Source: Schistocerca nitens
Taxonomy: Eukaryota; Arthropoda; Insecta; Orthoptera; Acrididae
DNA: 64,000 bases
Direction of reading: 5' to 3'
Assembly (NCBI RefSeq): GCF_023898315.1
Contig: NC_064621.1
Location: 14,320,501 to 14,384,500 of the forward strand
Below are positions 49,228 through 60,565 of this stretch, piece after piece. The translations under genes were made by a program, and so were the position numbers. The notes beneath the pieces were generated by a model. The model did not search any database and had not been told where the DNA came from. It saw only the letters and a list, made by a program, of their open reading frames with translations. How positions within the stretch are numbered: position 1 is the first letter of the stretch; the number at the start of each line of letters is the position of its first letter.

Positions 49228-52200
49228 CTTGCATGCTTTAGTGATACAGATAGGCGTACTGTAGGTACAACCACAATGGAGGGGTATCTGTTGAGAGGCC
49301 AGACAAACGTGTGGATCCTGAAGAGGGGCAGCAGCCTTTTGAGTAGTTGCAGGGGAAACAGTCTGGATGGCTGACTGATCTGGCCTTGTAACGCTAACCA
49401 AAACAGCCTTACTGAGCTGGTACTGTGAACGGCTGAAAGTAACAGGAAACTACAGCCATAATTTTTCACAAGGGCATGCTGCTTTACTGTATGGTTAAAT
49501 GATGAGTCCCCCATTTGGATCTCCGTGCAGGGACTACTCAAGAGGATGTTTTTATCAGGAGAAAAAAAAACTGGCACTCTATGGATCAGAGTGTGGAACG
49601 TCAGATCCCTTAATTGGGCAGGTAGGTTAGAAAATTTAAAAAGGGAAATGGATAGGTTAAAGATAGATACAGTGCGAATTAGTGAAGTTTGGTGGCAGGA
49701 GGAACAAGACTTTTGGTCAGGTGAATACAGAGTTAGAAATACGAAATCAAATAGGGATAATGCAGGAGTAGGTTTAATAATGAATAAAAAAATAGGAGCT
49801 ACTACAAACAGCACAGTGAACACATTATTGTGGCCAAGATAGACATGAAGCCCATACCTACTACAGTAGTACAAGTTTACATGCCAACTAGCACTGCAGA
49901 TGATGAAGAAATTGATGAAATGTATGATGAGATAAAAGAAATTATTCAGGTAGTGAAGGGAGACGAAAATTTAATAGTCATAGGTAACTGGAATTTGATA
50001 GTAGGAAAAGAAAGAGAAGGAAATGTAGTAGCTGAATATGGATTGGGCATAAAAAATGAAAGAGGAAGTACCTCGTAGAATTTTGCACAGAGCATAGCTT
50101 ATTCAGAGCTAACACTTGGTTCAAGAATCATGAAAGAAGGTTGTATACATGGAAGATGCCTAGATATACTAGAAGATATCAGATAGATTATATAATGGTA
50201 AGACAGAGATTCAGGAACCAGGTTTTAAATCGTAAGACATTTGTAGGGGCAGATGTGGACTCTGACCACAATCCATTGGTTATGAACTGTAGATTAAAAC
50301 TGAAGAAACTGCAAAAAGGTGGAAATTTGAGGAGATGGAACCTGGATAAATTAACTAAACCAGAGGTTATACAGAGTTTCAGGGAGAGCATAAGGTAACA
50401 ATTGACAGGAATGGGGGAAAGAAATACAGTAGAAGAAGAATGGGTAGCTTTGAGGGATGAAGTAGTGAAGGCAGCAGAGGATCAAGTAGGTAAAAGACAA
50501 GGGCTAGTAGAAATCCTTGGGTAACAGAAGAGATACTGAATTTAATTGATGAAAGGAGAAAGTACAAAAATGCAGTAAGTGAAGCAGGCAAAAAGGAATA
50601 CAAACGTCTCAAAAATGAGATCGACAGGAAGTGCAAAATGGCTAAGCAGGGATGGCTAGAGGACAAATGTAAGGATGTAGAGGCTTATCTCATTAGTGGT
50701 AAGATAGATACTGCCTACAGGAAAATTAAGGAGAACTTGGAGAAAAGAGAACCACTTGTATGAATATCCAGAGCTCAGATGGAAACCCAGTTCTAAACAA
50801 AGAAAGGAAAGCAGAAAGTTGGAAGGAGTATGTAGAGGGTCTATACAAGGACAATATTATGGTAATGGGAGAGGATGTAGATGAAGATGAAATGGGAGAT
50901 ATTATACTGTGTGTAGAGTTTGACAGAGCACTGAGAGACCTAGGTAGAAACAAGGCTCCGAGAGTAGACAACATTCCATTAGAACTACTGACGCCCTTGG
51001 GAGAACCAGTCCTGAATAAACTCTACCATCTGGTGAGCAAGATGTATGAGACAGGCGAAATACCTTTAGACTTCAAGAAGAATATAGTAATTCCAATCCC
51101 AAAGACAGCAGATGTTGACAGATGTGAAAATTACCGAACTATCATTTTGATAAATCACGGCTGCAAGATACTAACGTGAATTCTTTACAGACGAATGGAA
51201 AAACTCGTAGAAGCCAACCTTGGGGCAGATCATTTTGGATTCCGTAGAAATAGTGGAACTCGTGAGGCAATACTGACCCTACGACTTATCTTAGAAGATA
51301 GATTAAGGAAAGGAAAACCTAAATTTCTAGCATTTGTAGACTTAGAGAAAGCTTTTGACACTGTTGACTGGAATACTCTCTTTCAAATTCTGAAGGCGGC
51401 AGGGTTAAAATACAGGGACAAAAAAGCAATTTACAATTTGTACAGAAACCAGACGGCAGTTATAAGGGTTGAGGGACATGAAAGTGAAACAGTGGTTGGG
51501 AAGGGAGTGAGACAGATTTGTAGCCTCTCCCCAATGTTATTTGATCTGTATATTGAGCAAGCAGTAAGGGAAACAAAAGAAAAATTTGGAGTAGATATTA
51601 AAATCCATGGAGGAAAAAAAAAAAAAAATAACTTTGAGGTTCGCCGATGACATTGTAATTCTGTCAGAGGCAGCAAAGGACTTGGAAGAGCAGTTGAACA
51701 GAATGGACAGTGTCTTGAAAGGAGGATATAAGATGAACATCAACGAAAGCAAAACAAGGATAATGGAATGTAGTTGAATTAATTTGGGTGACGCTGAGGG
51801 AATTAGATTAGGAAATGAGACACTTTAAGTAGTATAGGAGTTTTGCTATTTGGGGAGCAAATAACTGATTATGGTTGCAGTAGAGAAGATATAAAATGTA
51901 GACTGGAAATGGCAAGGAAAGCATTTCTGAAGAAGAGAAATTTGTTAACATCAAGTATAGATTTAAGTGTCAAGAAGTCGTTTCTGAAAGTATTTGTATG
52001 AGGTGTAGCCATGTATAGAAGTGAAACATGAATGATAAATAGTTTGGGCAAGAAGAGAATAGAAGCTTTCGAAATATGGTGCTACAGAAGAATGCTGAAG
52101 ATTAAATGGGTAGATCACATAACTAATGAGGAGGTATTGAATAGAATTGGGGAGAAGAAGAGTTTGTGGCACAACTTGACTAGAAGAAGGGATCAGTTGT

Positions 52201-52430
52201 TAGGACATGTTCTGAGGCATCAAGGGATCACCAATTTAGTATTGGAGGACAGCGTAGAGGGTAAAAATCATAGAGGGAGACCAAGAGATGAATACACTAA
52301 GCAGATTCAGCAGGATGTAGGTTGCAGTAGGTACTGGGCAATGAAGAAGTTCGCACAGGGTAGGGTAGAATGGAGAGCTGCATCAAACCAGTATCATGAC
52401 TGAAGACCACAACAACAACAACAAACAATA
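49185..52430 (+). mobile_element. RTE/BovB-like LINE, copy 4, full length with target duplication
   Basis: TTTCTGAT is repeated at 49177-49184 and 52431-52438, so both ends are known and the element is 3246 bp. It begins CCTCCCCCCCCCATGAACCA and ends GACCACAACAACAACAACAA. After a roughly 300-bp 5' UTR come the endonuclease (RIWNVRSLNWAG-like near 49590, here VWNVRSLNWAG; VIGNWNLIVGK near 49980, where the family has GDWN), RT (KAFDTVDWNTLF near 51350; SLSPMLFDLYIEQ near 51525; RFADDIVILSE in a shifted frame near 51640) and the C-terminal region GRPRDEYTKQIQQDVGCSRY near 52280. Numerous frame changes and stops are present, so it is dead though complete in length. Confidence 0.92.
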
Positions 52431-52500
52431 TTTCTGATGTCTGCAAAAGCCATCATCATGCTGGCTCCATGGAATGAAAATGTAAGTCAATAAAAAAGCT

Positions 52501-53157
52501 GTAATTACAGCGTAACAGAAAATAAAATTAATATGCTCTCAGACTACTGGACTTTGCATCTCTTTTGTTATCCCTACCAAAATTAATTTAATTCAGCACA
52601 ACACAGGAGGTTAGATGTGTTCATCACAAATGCATCATCAGTTACAAAACAGCCTTGAAATAAGATCAATCACAACAGTTCAGTATATAAAATGTTGAAG
52701 TCCCTAAATGAATGTGCCATTTACAAAACACTTTTGTGCATTAAAATGTAGGCCATGACTGTAAACGGAGTTATATACAGCACATAGTATTAAAAAGGTA
52801 AAGCAAGGTTAGATGAAATATAATTTTGATAATGCTGAAATTTTATAATTAATTGGATTTTTTTAATGTAAGCAAATATAAGATTAGTTAATTTAGTCAT
52901 GCAGTCAGTAGTATATAAAATACAATATGTATCTAGGAGACCTTCTGTGGAGTTTGGAGGGTAGGAGAGGATACTAGTGCAGTAACCTGTCCGGTACTAC
53001 ACCTACCACCCACAGGCCATTAGGCAAGTGTATTGTGAGCCAACATTCAAACGGTGCACCTGCAACTACCCCAGGCAGCTGCTGGGGGCAGCCCAATCTC
53101 TGCCTGCTGTCGCCTGGTCTACCGTGCATACACAGCACTACACCAGCAACATCACTT
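52501..53157. other. Unassigned DNA between two LINEs
   Basis: The left part is AT-rich with nothing recognised. At 52939-53157 the GC content rises. A stretch near 52952-52980 (GTTTGGAGGGTAGGAGAGGA) resembles the head region of the SINE-type repeat seen at 46.2 kb. The rest could be old LTR-element sequence. Confidence 0.4.
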
Positions 53158-53436
53158 TTTATTTTTTTATTTTTTTATTTGGTATGCGTATTCCATAGAT
53201 CTGTACATGCGAGTGATTCGCCTGGATGTGGAATGTGTCAATACAATTGTACAAATACAATTAATGCTACAGAATAGTAATATAATACAATGATATAGAT
53301 ATTATAAGTATCTCATTTACAAGCTGTCATTAAACTAGTATAGCAATTCTCAATATAACATTATAATATTAACACTATGACATTAACAAATATTGTATCA
53401 TCCATCTAATAACTAAGAGACTAAATACATCTATTA

Positions 53437-53832
53437 TTAAGGGAGGGCATTACTTCTGGAAAATAATTCATCTAACGAGTACAGTGGATGGTCGAGCAGG
53501 TATTTTTTTAACATACCTTTGAACAGCGTTTCATTTTCTATTGTACATTTAATATAATTAGGCAATGCATTAAAAGTCTTTATAGCAGCATACTTTACTC
53601 CCTTCTGTACATGTGTTAAATTTTTTAGTTCAATATGTAGATCATCTTTTCCTCTAGTATTGTAGTTATGATATGAACAATTGGTTTCATACTGAGCATA
53701 GTCTTTATTAACTACATTCATCAGAGAGTATATGTACTGACATGTTGTGGTCAGAAAACTGTGGAAAAAGTTTTCTACATGAGGTTCATGGAGGAACCCC
53801 ACACATGATTCTGACTGCTCTCTTCTGAGCAG
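53437..53832 (-). pseudogene. C-terminal piece of LINE ORF2, out of frame
   Basis: 53437-53802 encodes YNTRGKDDLHIELKNLTHVQ and AAIKTFNALPNYIKC, the usual C-terminal end of Jockey-type RT proteins. The main ORF2 stops at 53833. Between them KKILTAQKRAVRIMCGVPP lies in a third frame, so two small frame changes separate the last 150 or so codons from the rest. Confidence 0.75.
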
Positions 53833-56397
53833 TTAAGATTTTTTTGAGGCTGGTGAATTACCCCAGAATATTATTCCGTAACTCATTAATGAGTGAAAGT
53901 ACCCAAAGTAAGATGATTTTAAAATGTTGATGTCTCCAAAATGAGTAATTATTCTTAGAGCAAAAGTTGCTGATGAAAGCCTTTTTAGAGTAAGGGAAAC
54001 ATGCTGTTCCCAGTTGAGCCTACTGTCAATGTGAACCCCCAGGAATTTAGTGGATTGCACCTGTTCTAGTTCCTGGTTGTCATGAGCAATTACTATATTC
54101 TCTAGAGTTTTATTTTTTGTGTGGAACTGTATAAAATTAGTTTTTTTAATATTAACTGAAAGAGAATTAATTGAAAACCAAGCTGTAACTTCTCTGAGTA
54201 TATCATTAACATCAGTCTCCAGATCAGCAGTAGACTTACCATCTACGACAATGCTTGTATCATCAGCAAACATTGTGAATTCACAATTTTTACTAATGGA
54301 CAGGGGTAAATCATTAACATATATTAAAAACAGCAAGGGTCCAAGGACAGATCCTTGGGGAACTCCATGCTGAATTTTGCCCCATTCAGAATCCACTAGA
54401 TTAGGAGATCCTTTGTTGCAGCCATTTAGAACCACCTTTTGTTTCCTGTCTTCAAGATGTGATTTTAGCCAGTTACCTATAGGCCCTTTGATTCCGTAAT
54501 GATAGGCCTTCTCCAAGAGTATCTTGTGGTTTACACAATCAAAGGCCTTGGAAATGTCACAGAAGACACCAACTGGTGACTTCTTACTATTAATAGACTC
54601 CAAGACATCATTTGTGAGTGAATATATGGCACGCTCTGTGGAAACGCCTTTTTGAAAACCAAACTGTCTATGGTTAATAATATTAAGTTTATCTAGATGT
54701 GTCATAATCCTGTTATACACTGCCGTTTCAAGAACCTTTGAAAATGTTGTTAAGAGAGAGACAGGACGATAATTTTTTACATCTGTAGCATCGCCAGACT
54801 TGAAAAGAGGTCTCACAATGGCATATTTCATTCTCTCTGGAACAACTCCCTCATAAAGAGACATGTTGCAAATGTGAGCAAGTACTACACTTACATCATT
54901 ACTGCAGGCTTTCAACAGTTTATTAGAGATGTTATCTATACCTGAAGATCCTTTACTTTTCAATGAGTGAATTATTTTTTTTATTTCATTAACAGTTATG
55001 GGTGTTACATTTATATCATTAAAACATTGTGGGAGGTTAAGTTTCAGAATATCTAAAGCTTCCCCAAGGGCACCACTGCAACCTATTTGAGAGGTGACAC
55101 TTAGAAAGTGGTTGTTAAATGTGTCTGCTATCTGTTTACTATCAGTTATTTCCAAATCGTTAATTTTTAGGACAGCAATTTTTTCATTGTCAGATGGTGC
55201 AGTACCTGTTTCCCTCTTTATTACATTCCAAATCGTTCTGATTTTATTGTTTGAACAGTTAATTTCAGATTGCATGCACATACTTTTAGATTTTTTAATG
55301 ACTTTAGTTAAGATATTGCAGTATGTCCTATAATATTTCATCTGCAGGGGATTATTGGATTGTCTAGATATTATATACAGTTCCCTTTCTCTCTGGCATG
55401 ATATTTTTATGCCCTTGGTGAGCCATGGTTTTTTGCTTGATTGCCTGTTCTGTAGTCTACAGACCTTTTTTGGAAAGACATTTTCAAATATACCTGATAA
55501 TTCATCAGTAAATAAATTATATTTTGTATTAACATCATTTGCAAGATAAACATACCTCCAGTCAGTCTCCCGAATGCATAATTTGAATGTTTGGATATTT
55601 TCCTCATTCATGTTTCTAATGGTTTTCCACTGTGCACTAGCTTTGTTCTGATTTGTATTAAAGTTGTCAATTGTGAGTATTTGCCCATCATGATCAGAGA
55701 GACCATTTATGACTTTTTCAACTTTGATGTGATTAGTTTTACTCATATCTACAAAGATATTGTCTATTAGAGTGCTGGAAGTGGCAGTAGTTCTTGTGGG
55801 AAAACTGACAGTGGAGACGAGGTTGTAGGTATGCATTAAATTTGCAAACTCTGTCTTAGAAGATGAGCTTTCTAGGAAATCTATATTAAAATCTCCAGTC
55901 ACTATAATGTCCCTATTTTTTCTTGTTAGATACAATAGCACAGAATCTAATTGTTTCTTGAATACTTTAAAATTACCAGATGGAGCCCTGTATACTGCTA
56001 CGATTACCAGTTTCTTGTTAGCTTCTACTATTTCTGTGACACATGCCTCAAAGTCTTTCTCTACACAATATTTCTCTACATCTATTGTATTAAAGGACAG
56101 GCTGTTTTTCACATAAATAACTGCCCCACCTTTGCACATATGCTTTCTACAAAATGAGGTAGCTAAAACATAGTTTGGTATATTGAGCATTTCGATGCCA
56201 AAAGTGATATGGTGTTCTGTCAGACAGAGAATATGAGCACAATTTGCGCCTGTTGGTTCATCAATATTTACAATAAATTGGTCTAACTTACAGAGCAGGC
56301 TTTGAATATTTTGGTGAAAAATTTTGAGCTTATTTTTAATTACATGATTGGTTGTGGTGCTGCCATTGTTGGGACTGAGTTTTATTTCTTTTGACAT
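53833..56397 (-). CDS. LINE ORF2: APE endonuclease + reverse transcriptase
   Basis: 854 codons. The endonuclease (residues about 20-245) shows KIFHQNIQSL (Asn), LCLTEHHI (Glu), VAVYRAPSG, DIIVTGDFNIDFLES (Asp, Asn), STLIDNIFVD and LSDHDGQILT (Asp-His). RT (about 480-780) shows VRPLFKSGDATDVKNYRPVS, FGFQKGVSTERAIYSL, VFCDISKAFDCVNHKILL (first Asp), HGVPQGSVLGPLLFLIYVND and FTMFADDTSIVVDG (catalytic FADD), then KFLGVHIDSRLNWEQHV. The protein nicks target DNA and primes reverse transcription of the element RNA. The ATG at 56397 (MSKEIKL) lies 85 bases after the ORF1 stop. The last part is lost to a frame change at 53833-53845. Confidence 0.9.
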   Translation of the reverse strand: MSKEIKLSPNNGSTTTNHVIKNKLKIFHQNIQSLLCKLDQFIVNIDEPTGANCAHILCLTEHHITFGIEMLNIPNYVLATSFCRKHMCKGGAVIYVKNSLSFNTIDVEKYCVEKDFEACVTEIVEANKKLVIVAVYRAPSGNFKVFKKQLDSVLLYLTRKNRDIIVTGDFNIDFLESSSSKTEFANLMHTYNLVSTVSFPTRTTATSSTLIDNIFVDMSKTNHIKVEKVINGLSDHDGQILTIDNFNTNQNKASAQWKTIRNMNEENIQTFKLCIRETDWRYVYLANDVNTKYNLFTDELSGIFENVFPKKVCRLQNRQSSKKPWLTKGIKISCQRERELYIISRQSNNPLQMKYYRTYCNILTKVIKKSKSMCMQSEINCSNNKIRTIWNVIKRETGTAPSDNEKIAVLKINDLEITDSKQIADTFNNHFLSVTSQIGCSGALGEALDILKLNLPQCFNDINVTPITVNEIKKIIHSLKSKGSSGIDNISNKLLKACSNDVSVVLAHICNMSLYEGVVPERMKYAIVRPLFKSGDATDVKNYRPVSLLTTFSKVLETAVYNRIMTHLDKLNIINHRQFGFQKGVSTERAIYSLTNDVLESINSKKSPVGVFCDISKAFDCVNHKILLEKAYHYGIKGPIGNWLKSHLEDRKQKVVLNGCNKGSPNLVDSEWGKIQHGVPQGSVLGPLLFLIYVNDLPLSISKNCEFTMFADDTSIVVDGKSTADLETDVNDILREVTAWFSINSLSVNIKKTNFIQFHTKNKTLENIVIAHDNQELEQVQSTKFLGVHIDSRLNWEQHVSLTLKRLSSATFALRIITHFGDINILKSSYFGYFHSLMSYGIIFWGNSPASKKS

Positions 56398-56482
56398 CCA
56401 GTATTACAGGAACAGTTTTCTGCAGGGAGGAGGGAGCTGTTGTGCTGGTAACACCCACATTTGTTGTTATTAACTACATTAC

Positions 56483-58003
56483 TTACATTCTGATTGGAAC
56501 CTTCCCCCTTCTGCCCCAGTACCATAAAAAATCCCCATTTGCAGCTGAGGACTTTCTTGATCTCAGGCACATCCTATGTAGAGCAGCTGCAGTCACTACT
56601 GTGCTCCTTTTTGCCATAGATGGTGGATGTCCTGTTGGCGAGGTTTCTACACTGTCAGCTTGTACACTTGATCCTGTGGGGGTTGGTGTTGCTGTTTCTG
56701 CTATTGATGACTGTTCTTCCTCCTTAAATGCTGCTGCTTCACAAGTTGGCAGTGGACTAACGTTTCCCACTTGAGTTGTAACTGCTGGTGCTGTCTTGCT
56801 TTTGTATAAAAGACCTGTTTGTGTTGATTCACATACAGGTGCTGCTGCATATGAAGTCTTCCCTTCAGCTGTTCCATTAGGTTTGAAGGAGTATTTTGAC
56901 GACACTGTCTGTATTTCTTCCAATGGTACAGTTTCAATGGGCACAGGTGCTTTTAGAATGATTGGAGGAGTGGTGTTTTCAAATAGTTTGAATGTTTCTG
57001 CTAATAATGCTTTAGCGAGTACACGTTTTCCTAGCCGGTTCCTGTGCATTCCATGTCGAGTAAAATGGTTTCTCTCTTCGGAATTACTGTCCAAAAACTT
57101 CACGTCCTTGAATGCTTTGCATACCTTTTGAAACATTCTGTTTGTGAATTTGATTTCATTATTTACACATGAACTGTTTATTAGGTCATGTCTATGTGTG
57201 ATGCTAACGACGATTGTTTTTCTTGGCGATATTCTTTCCAGTGCATTTCGTAATGCTGTGATTGCATTTTTCGACTCATTTTTATAAACATCGTTAGCTC
57301 CAGCAATAATTACACAAACATCGTTTGGTTGAGGGCTTAAATCTTTAATTATTTGCTGGAAAGGAGCCCCAGGTTTTATTGTGGCAGTAACGGAAAATTT
57401 AGATTGCATATTCGTAAGAATAGTGGCTAAACCTCGTCCATGGCTGTCTGCAAAGATATAAATTTTTGGTTTTGTCTCGTCTTCTCTCAATAATTTCATT
57501 TGTTGGTGTTTCTCTTGTGCAATGGGCGCAAACGAGTTCTTTGTAACTATAGCAGATATTGGAGCACTTTGAATTTCAGTAACGGTTTCTTTGAGAGTGT
57601 TGTAGTTTTCACTTTGTACATTTTTCACAAAAGGATTAAAATCGACATTCAAAGAATTAATTAACGATTCGATGTCATTCATATATTTTTTAGCTATTGC
57701 GAGTTCTTCTTTCAGCACATCAGAGATGAGTTCTTCAGTACCAGCATTATACATCTTGACTGCACTTTTTCGACCACTGCACTGAACAAAGGCACATACA
57801 CAATTTGGATTTATCACTTTTCTGTTGCTCATACACGATAGATGGATCCATATATGTGAGAAAGAGCACAAACGGATACCTCTATGAACACTGTTTTGGC
57901 AGACTATGCACTTTAAACTAAATGTAATGCGATTTTCTACGGCGCGATTTACTACTGCTTGCATACTCGACGCCATGTTGGAACCATCATTATGAGGACA
58001 CAC
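56483..58003 (-). CDS. LINE ORF1: PHD-like zinc finger plus SGNH-hydrolase domain
   Basis: 506 codons, open from ATG 58003 (MCPHNDGSNM) to stop at 56483. Residues about 28-78 form a Cys/His finger (LKCIVCQNS, IRLCSFSHIWIHLSCMS, NCVCAFVQC). A linker follows, then an SGNH/GDSL-like domain at about 178-335: KIYIFADSHGRGLATI (Ser block), KPGAPFQQI (Gly), VCVIIAGANDVYKN (Asn) and HFTRHGMHRNRLGKRVLA (His). All four blocks remain. The rest is Pro/Thr-rich and low-complexity. ORF1 proteins of CR1-type LINEs are known to carry esterase-like domains. Here it presumably binds element RNA or membranes; its true activity is unknown. Confidence 0.85.
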   Translation of the reverse strand: MCPHNDGSNMASSMQAVVNRAVENRITFSLKCIVCQNSVHRGIRLCSFSHIWIHLSCMSNRKVINPNCVCAFVQCSGRKSAVKMYNAGTEELISDVLKEELAIAKKYMNDIESLINSLNVDFNPFVKNVQSENYNTLKETVTEIQSAPISAIVTKNSFAPIAQEKHQQMKLLREDETKPKIYIFADSHGRGLATILTNMQSKFSVTATIKPGAPFQQIIKDLSPQPNDVCVIIAGANDVYKNESKNAITALRNALERISPRKTIVVSITHRHDLINSSCVNNEIKFTNRMFQKVCKAFKDVKFLDSNSEERNHFTRHGMHRNRLGKRVLAKALLAETFKLFENTTPPIILKAPVPIETVPLEEIQTVSSKYSFKPNGTAEGKTSYAAAPVCESTQTGLLYKSKTAPAVTTQVGNVSPLPTCEAAAFKEEEQSSIAETATPTPTGSSVQADSVETSPTGHPPSMAKRSTVVTAAALHRMCLRSRKSSAANGDFLWYWGRRGKVPIRM

Positions 58004-58079
58004 ATGGACCTCTGGGCCCTCAGTTGTTAATTAATTTGAGATGTGTAACTACCCGCACTGTACTCTTGGTGTTGTTGCT

Positions 58080-59762
58080 GATGCTTGTTGTTGTTGCTCT
58101 GTGACCCATGAAATTGTTTTTCTTGTATGGCTGTGTGTTTCCTTGTGCTCCTAGTTAGAACACAAGTTGCAATGAAGAGGGTTGAATTGTCATTTTCAGA
58201 TTCTGGGGTTTCCTACCAATCAGCTCTTCAATGGAAGCTTCACACAAGTCCCTTATGCTGCAACAAAAATGGTCATGTTGGAACAGTTGTTGGCACATTG
58301 CACAGGCTCAGCCGCCACTTTTTCCCCTGCTGCTGTTACCACCATATGTTGAATTCATGGAAGACAGTGGTGCTTATGAGAAGTGAATTTGCAAACATTT
58401 CATGGTGCTCTGAGTGGTTGACAAGGAGGTATTGTGGATACCGCATCATATGTGTAAGTTACTGTGGCACTCAGCTCCTCTGCAAGAACCAGGTCCACTT
58501 TCTTCTGATGTGCAGTTTGCTGTCCACCTACAACCACAAGCACACACATGGGACCATAACATGTGTTGAATTCTACTAATGTTGCAAAGAGCTCCAGCAG
58601 TTGTATTACTTTTGATCAGCCAAGCTTCACAGCCATAGTCGTAAGTATGAGTTTGTCATGACGTAACCCTGTGGAGTCTTAAGCAGATGCCACAGTCAGA
58701 TACACAATCATTCCTTCAGTCTCAGATAAGGAGGTGCAACATGCCCTTCAACTTGAGGATCCTATGTTGGAAGAGGTTTTGAATATTGCACAGTTGTTCA
58801 AGCTCTCCCATGCTGTGGGCAGCCAATTAGAGATGTTACCATTGTTGACAGCATCTAACCCTGGTATATGGAGCCTAGTGCATTGCCTCAGCCACGGTAC
58901 AAACACATCAACCAGTCTGATGCACACAAACTTGTTATCAGCAGCAGAAACTGTGAACATTACGTCATTCATGACCATCTTGTTTTGTATGGTAGGAATG
59001 GGCAGCATGCCCCAAGTGGTGGGTCTCATGCCATAAATGTAAAAGAAAGGTCATATAGCAGAGGTACTGATAACTGCCTCCCCTCCCCCCCCCCCCTTCC
59101 CTGCCCCTCTCCACCCACTCCCTTCCCACAGCAGTCACTGCAGGTATCAATGGATGATGATATTCACACTAATTCATCACTGACTTTGCCCTGACTGCAA
59201 GCCAGAACAAATTTCTCATTGAAGTGTGGTTGGTGGATCAAACAATGATCCTACAAGCTAATGTGGGGACTACTGTGTCCCTACTAAACTCATAGACATA
59301 TGCCAGGCTTTGGTCCATGCCAGTGACATGCATCAAGCATAGATTGTTAAACTATTAAAATAACCAGCTTCCTTTCTCTGTGCAGATTCCTATACTCAGC
59401 CAATTCACACATGACACAGTTTACAAGTCAGTAATCCACTCTGTTATATCCTTGGTAGTTAATTATGTGAGTACTGAAAAACTGTTTGGGTTAGATGTCT
59501 TTGCTGCTTTTGATTTTTCCACTACAGATGCAATGAACCTTGGTGTTGGACCAAGTGCCTTATCATGAATTGGATTCTTTGTGTTCTGAGTTTTCAGATC
59601 TATTTGCCCCAGGTTATGTTGCACACGCTGTTCAATGGCACTCATCTGTCTCCAACCCTCAACCTGTGCCCACTGTTTTTGGGAGCGGTCAGTGACAGTA
59701 GTTTTATGCGAACAGGTTAAAGGCAGAGCTGATTGGCTTAACGTCACTGGGAGTGATAAATC
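58080..59762 (+). mobile_element. Fossil gypsy-type LTR retrotransposon: gag, protease and start of RT
   Basis: Plus-strand coding remains run in the order expected for a gypsy-type (Metaviridae) element: a gag-like region (about 58.2-59.0 kb), an aspartic-protease-like region (about 59.2-59.55 kb) and the beginning of RT (to 59.76 kb). No LTR is visible next to it, and it ends where an old RTE fragment begins. It is broken, with at least several breaks, and looks old. The family call rests on recalled similarity to locust gypsy elements. Confidence 0.6.
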
Positions 59763-60560
59763 TGTTATTTGCAGAAGAATGGGAGAACTGGTGGAAACCA
59801 ACACAAGTGAAAATCAGTTTGGATTCCAGAGAAATGTAGGTCACAAGGCAATACTGACCCTATGACCTATCTTCAAAAAACATTTAAAGAAAGGCAAACC
59901 TATGTTTATACAGGATGGCTACTCATGTTTGGAGGGAAAAAACCTTGAAAATTCCACATATTGGAAGGAAGATGGTCTCATAAGAAGCTCCTGATAAACT
60001 AACAGAGAGTAGGAGGGAAGGGTGGGAGAATGATACCACAATAATGACTTTCCTTTGCTCTCAGCTGAGATATATTAGTCATAAGCAGCAGTTTAACTGC
60101 AGTTTTTAGACATTGATAATATGTGTGGAATACACACTTTGAAAAAATAAGTATTTTAAAATTTGTGATTTATAAAATTCAGTTACAATTAAATTTTAAT
60201 GTTAAGGACTTGGAGGATAAACCAAATGGAATTGGACAGTGTCTTGAATGGAAGATACAACATGAAAATCAACAAAATCAGAACATAATAGGGAAATGGA
60301 ATGTAGTCGAATTAAATCTAGTGATGTTGAGGAAATTACATAGGAAGTAAGACACTAAAAGTGGTAGATGAGTTTTGTTATTTGGACAGTAAAATAACTG
60401 ATATTGGCCAAAGTAGTGAGGATATAAAATGTAGACTTCTTATAGCAAGGGAATCACTTCTGGAAAAAGGGAACATCTAATATAAATTTAAGTGTTAGGA
60501 TGTCTTCCTGAAGGTATTTGTCTGTGGTGTATTCTTGTATTGAAGCAAAACATTGATCAC
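59763..60560 (+). mobile_element. Old RTE relic with a 295-bp unknown insert
   Basis: 59763-59909 resembles the RT segment of the RTE copies (RRMGELVETNTSENQFGFQR; family form RRMEKLVEADLGEDQFGFRR). 60205-60560 resembles a later RT segment (DLEDKPNGIGQ, then the worn FCYLDSKITD region). The two are far more diverged than the other RTE copies. The part of RT between them is missing; in its place at 59910-60204 lies unrelated DNA starting ATACAGGATGGCTACTCATG. It is an older member of the family or an older insertion. Confidence 0.65.
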
Positions 60561-60565
60561 ACAAG

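Larger units (their letters stand above)
53158..58010 (-). mobile_element. CR1/L2-like LINE, nearly intact, two ORFs
   Basis: A non-LTR retrotransposon on the minus strand with ORF1 (58003-56483), ORF2 (56397 to about 53437), a short 3' UTR and a terminal AAATAAAAAAATAAAAA-type tail (53158-53183). ORF2 has an APE endonuclease and RT with all core motifs. The only defects I see are two frame changes near the ORF2 C-terminus (about 53840 and 53780). The clade call rests on the SGNH-type ORF1 and RT box style; Jockey-superfamily is certain, CR1/L2 is my best estimate. Flanking target duplications were not found. Confidence 0.85.

Noticed and set aside
58127-58579. Possible Cys-rich host protein
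   Set aside because: The position and neighbouring remains fit the gag-like part of a fossil gypsy-type element.
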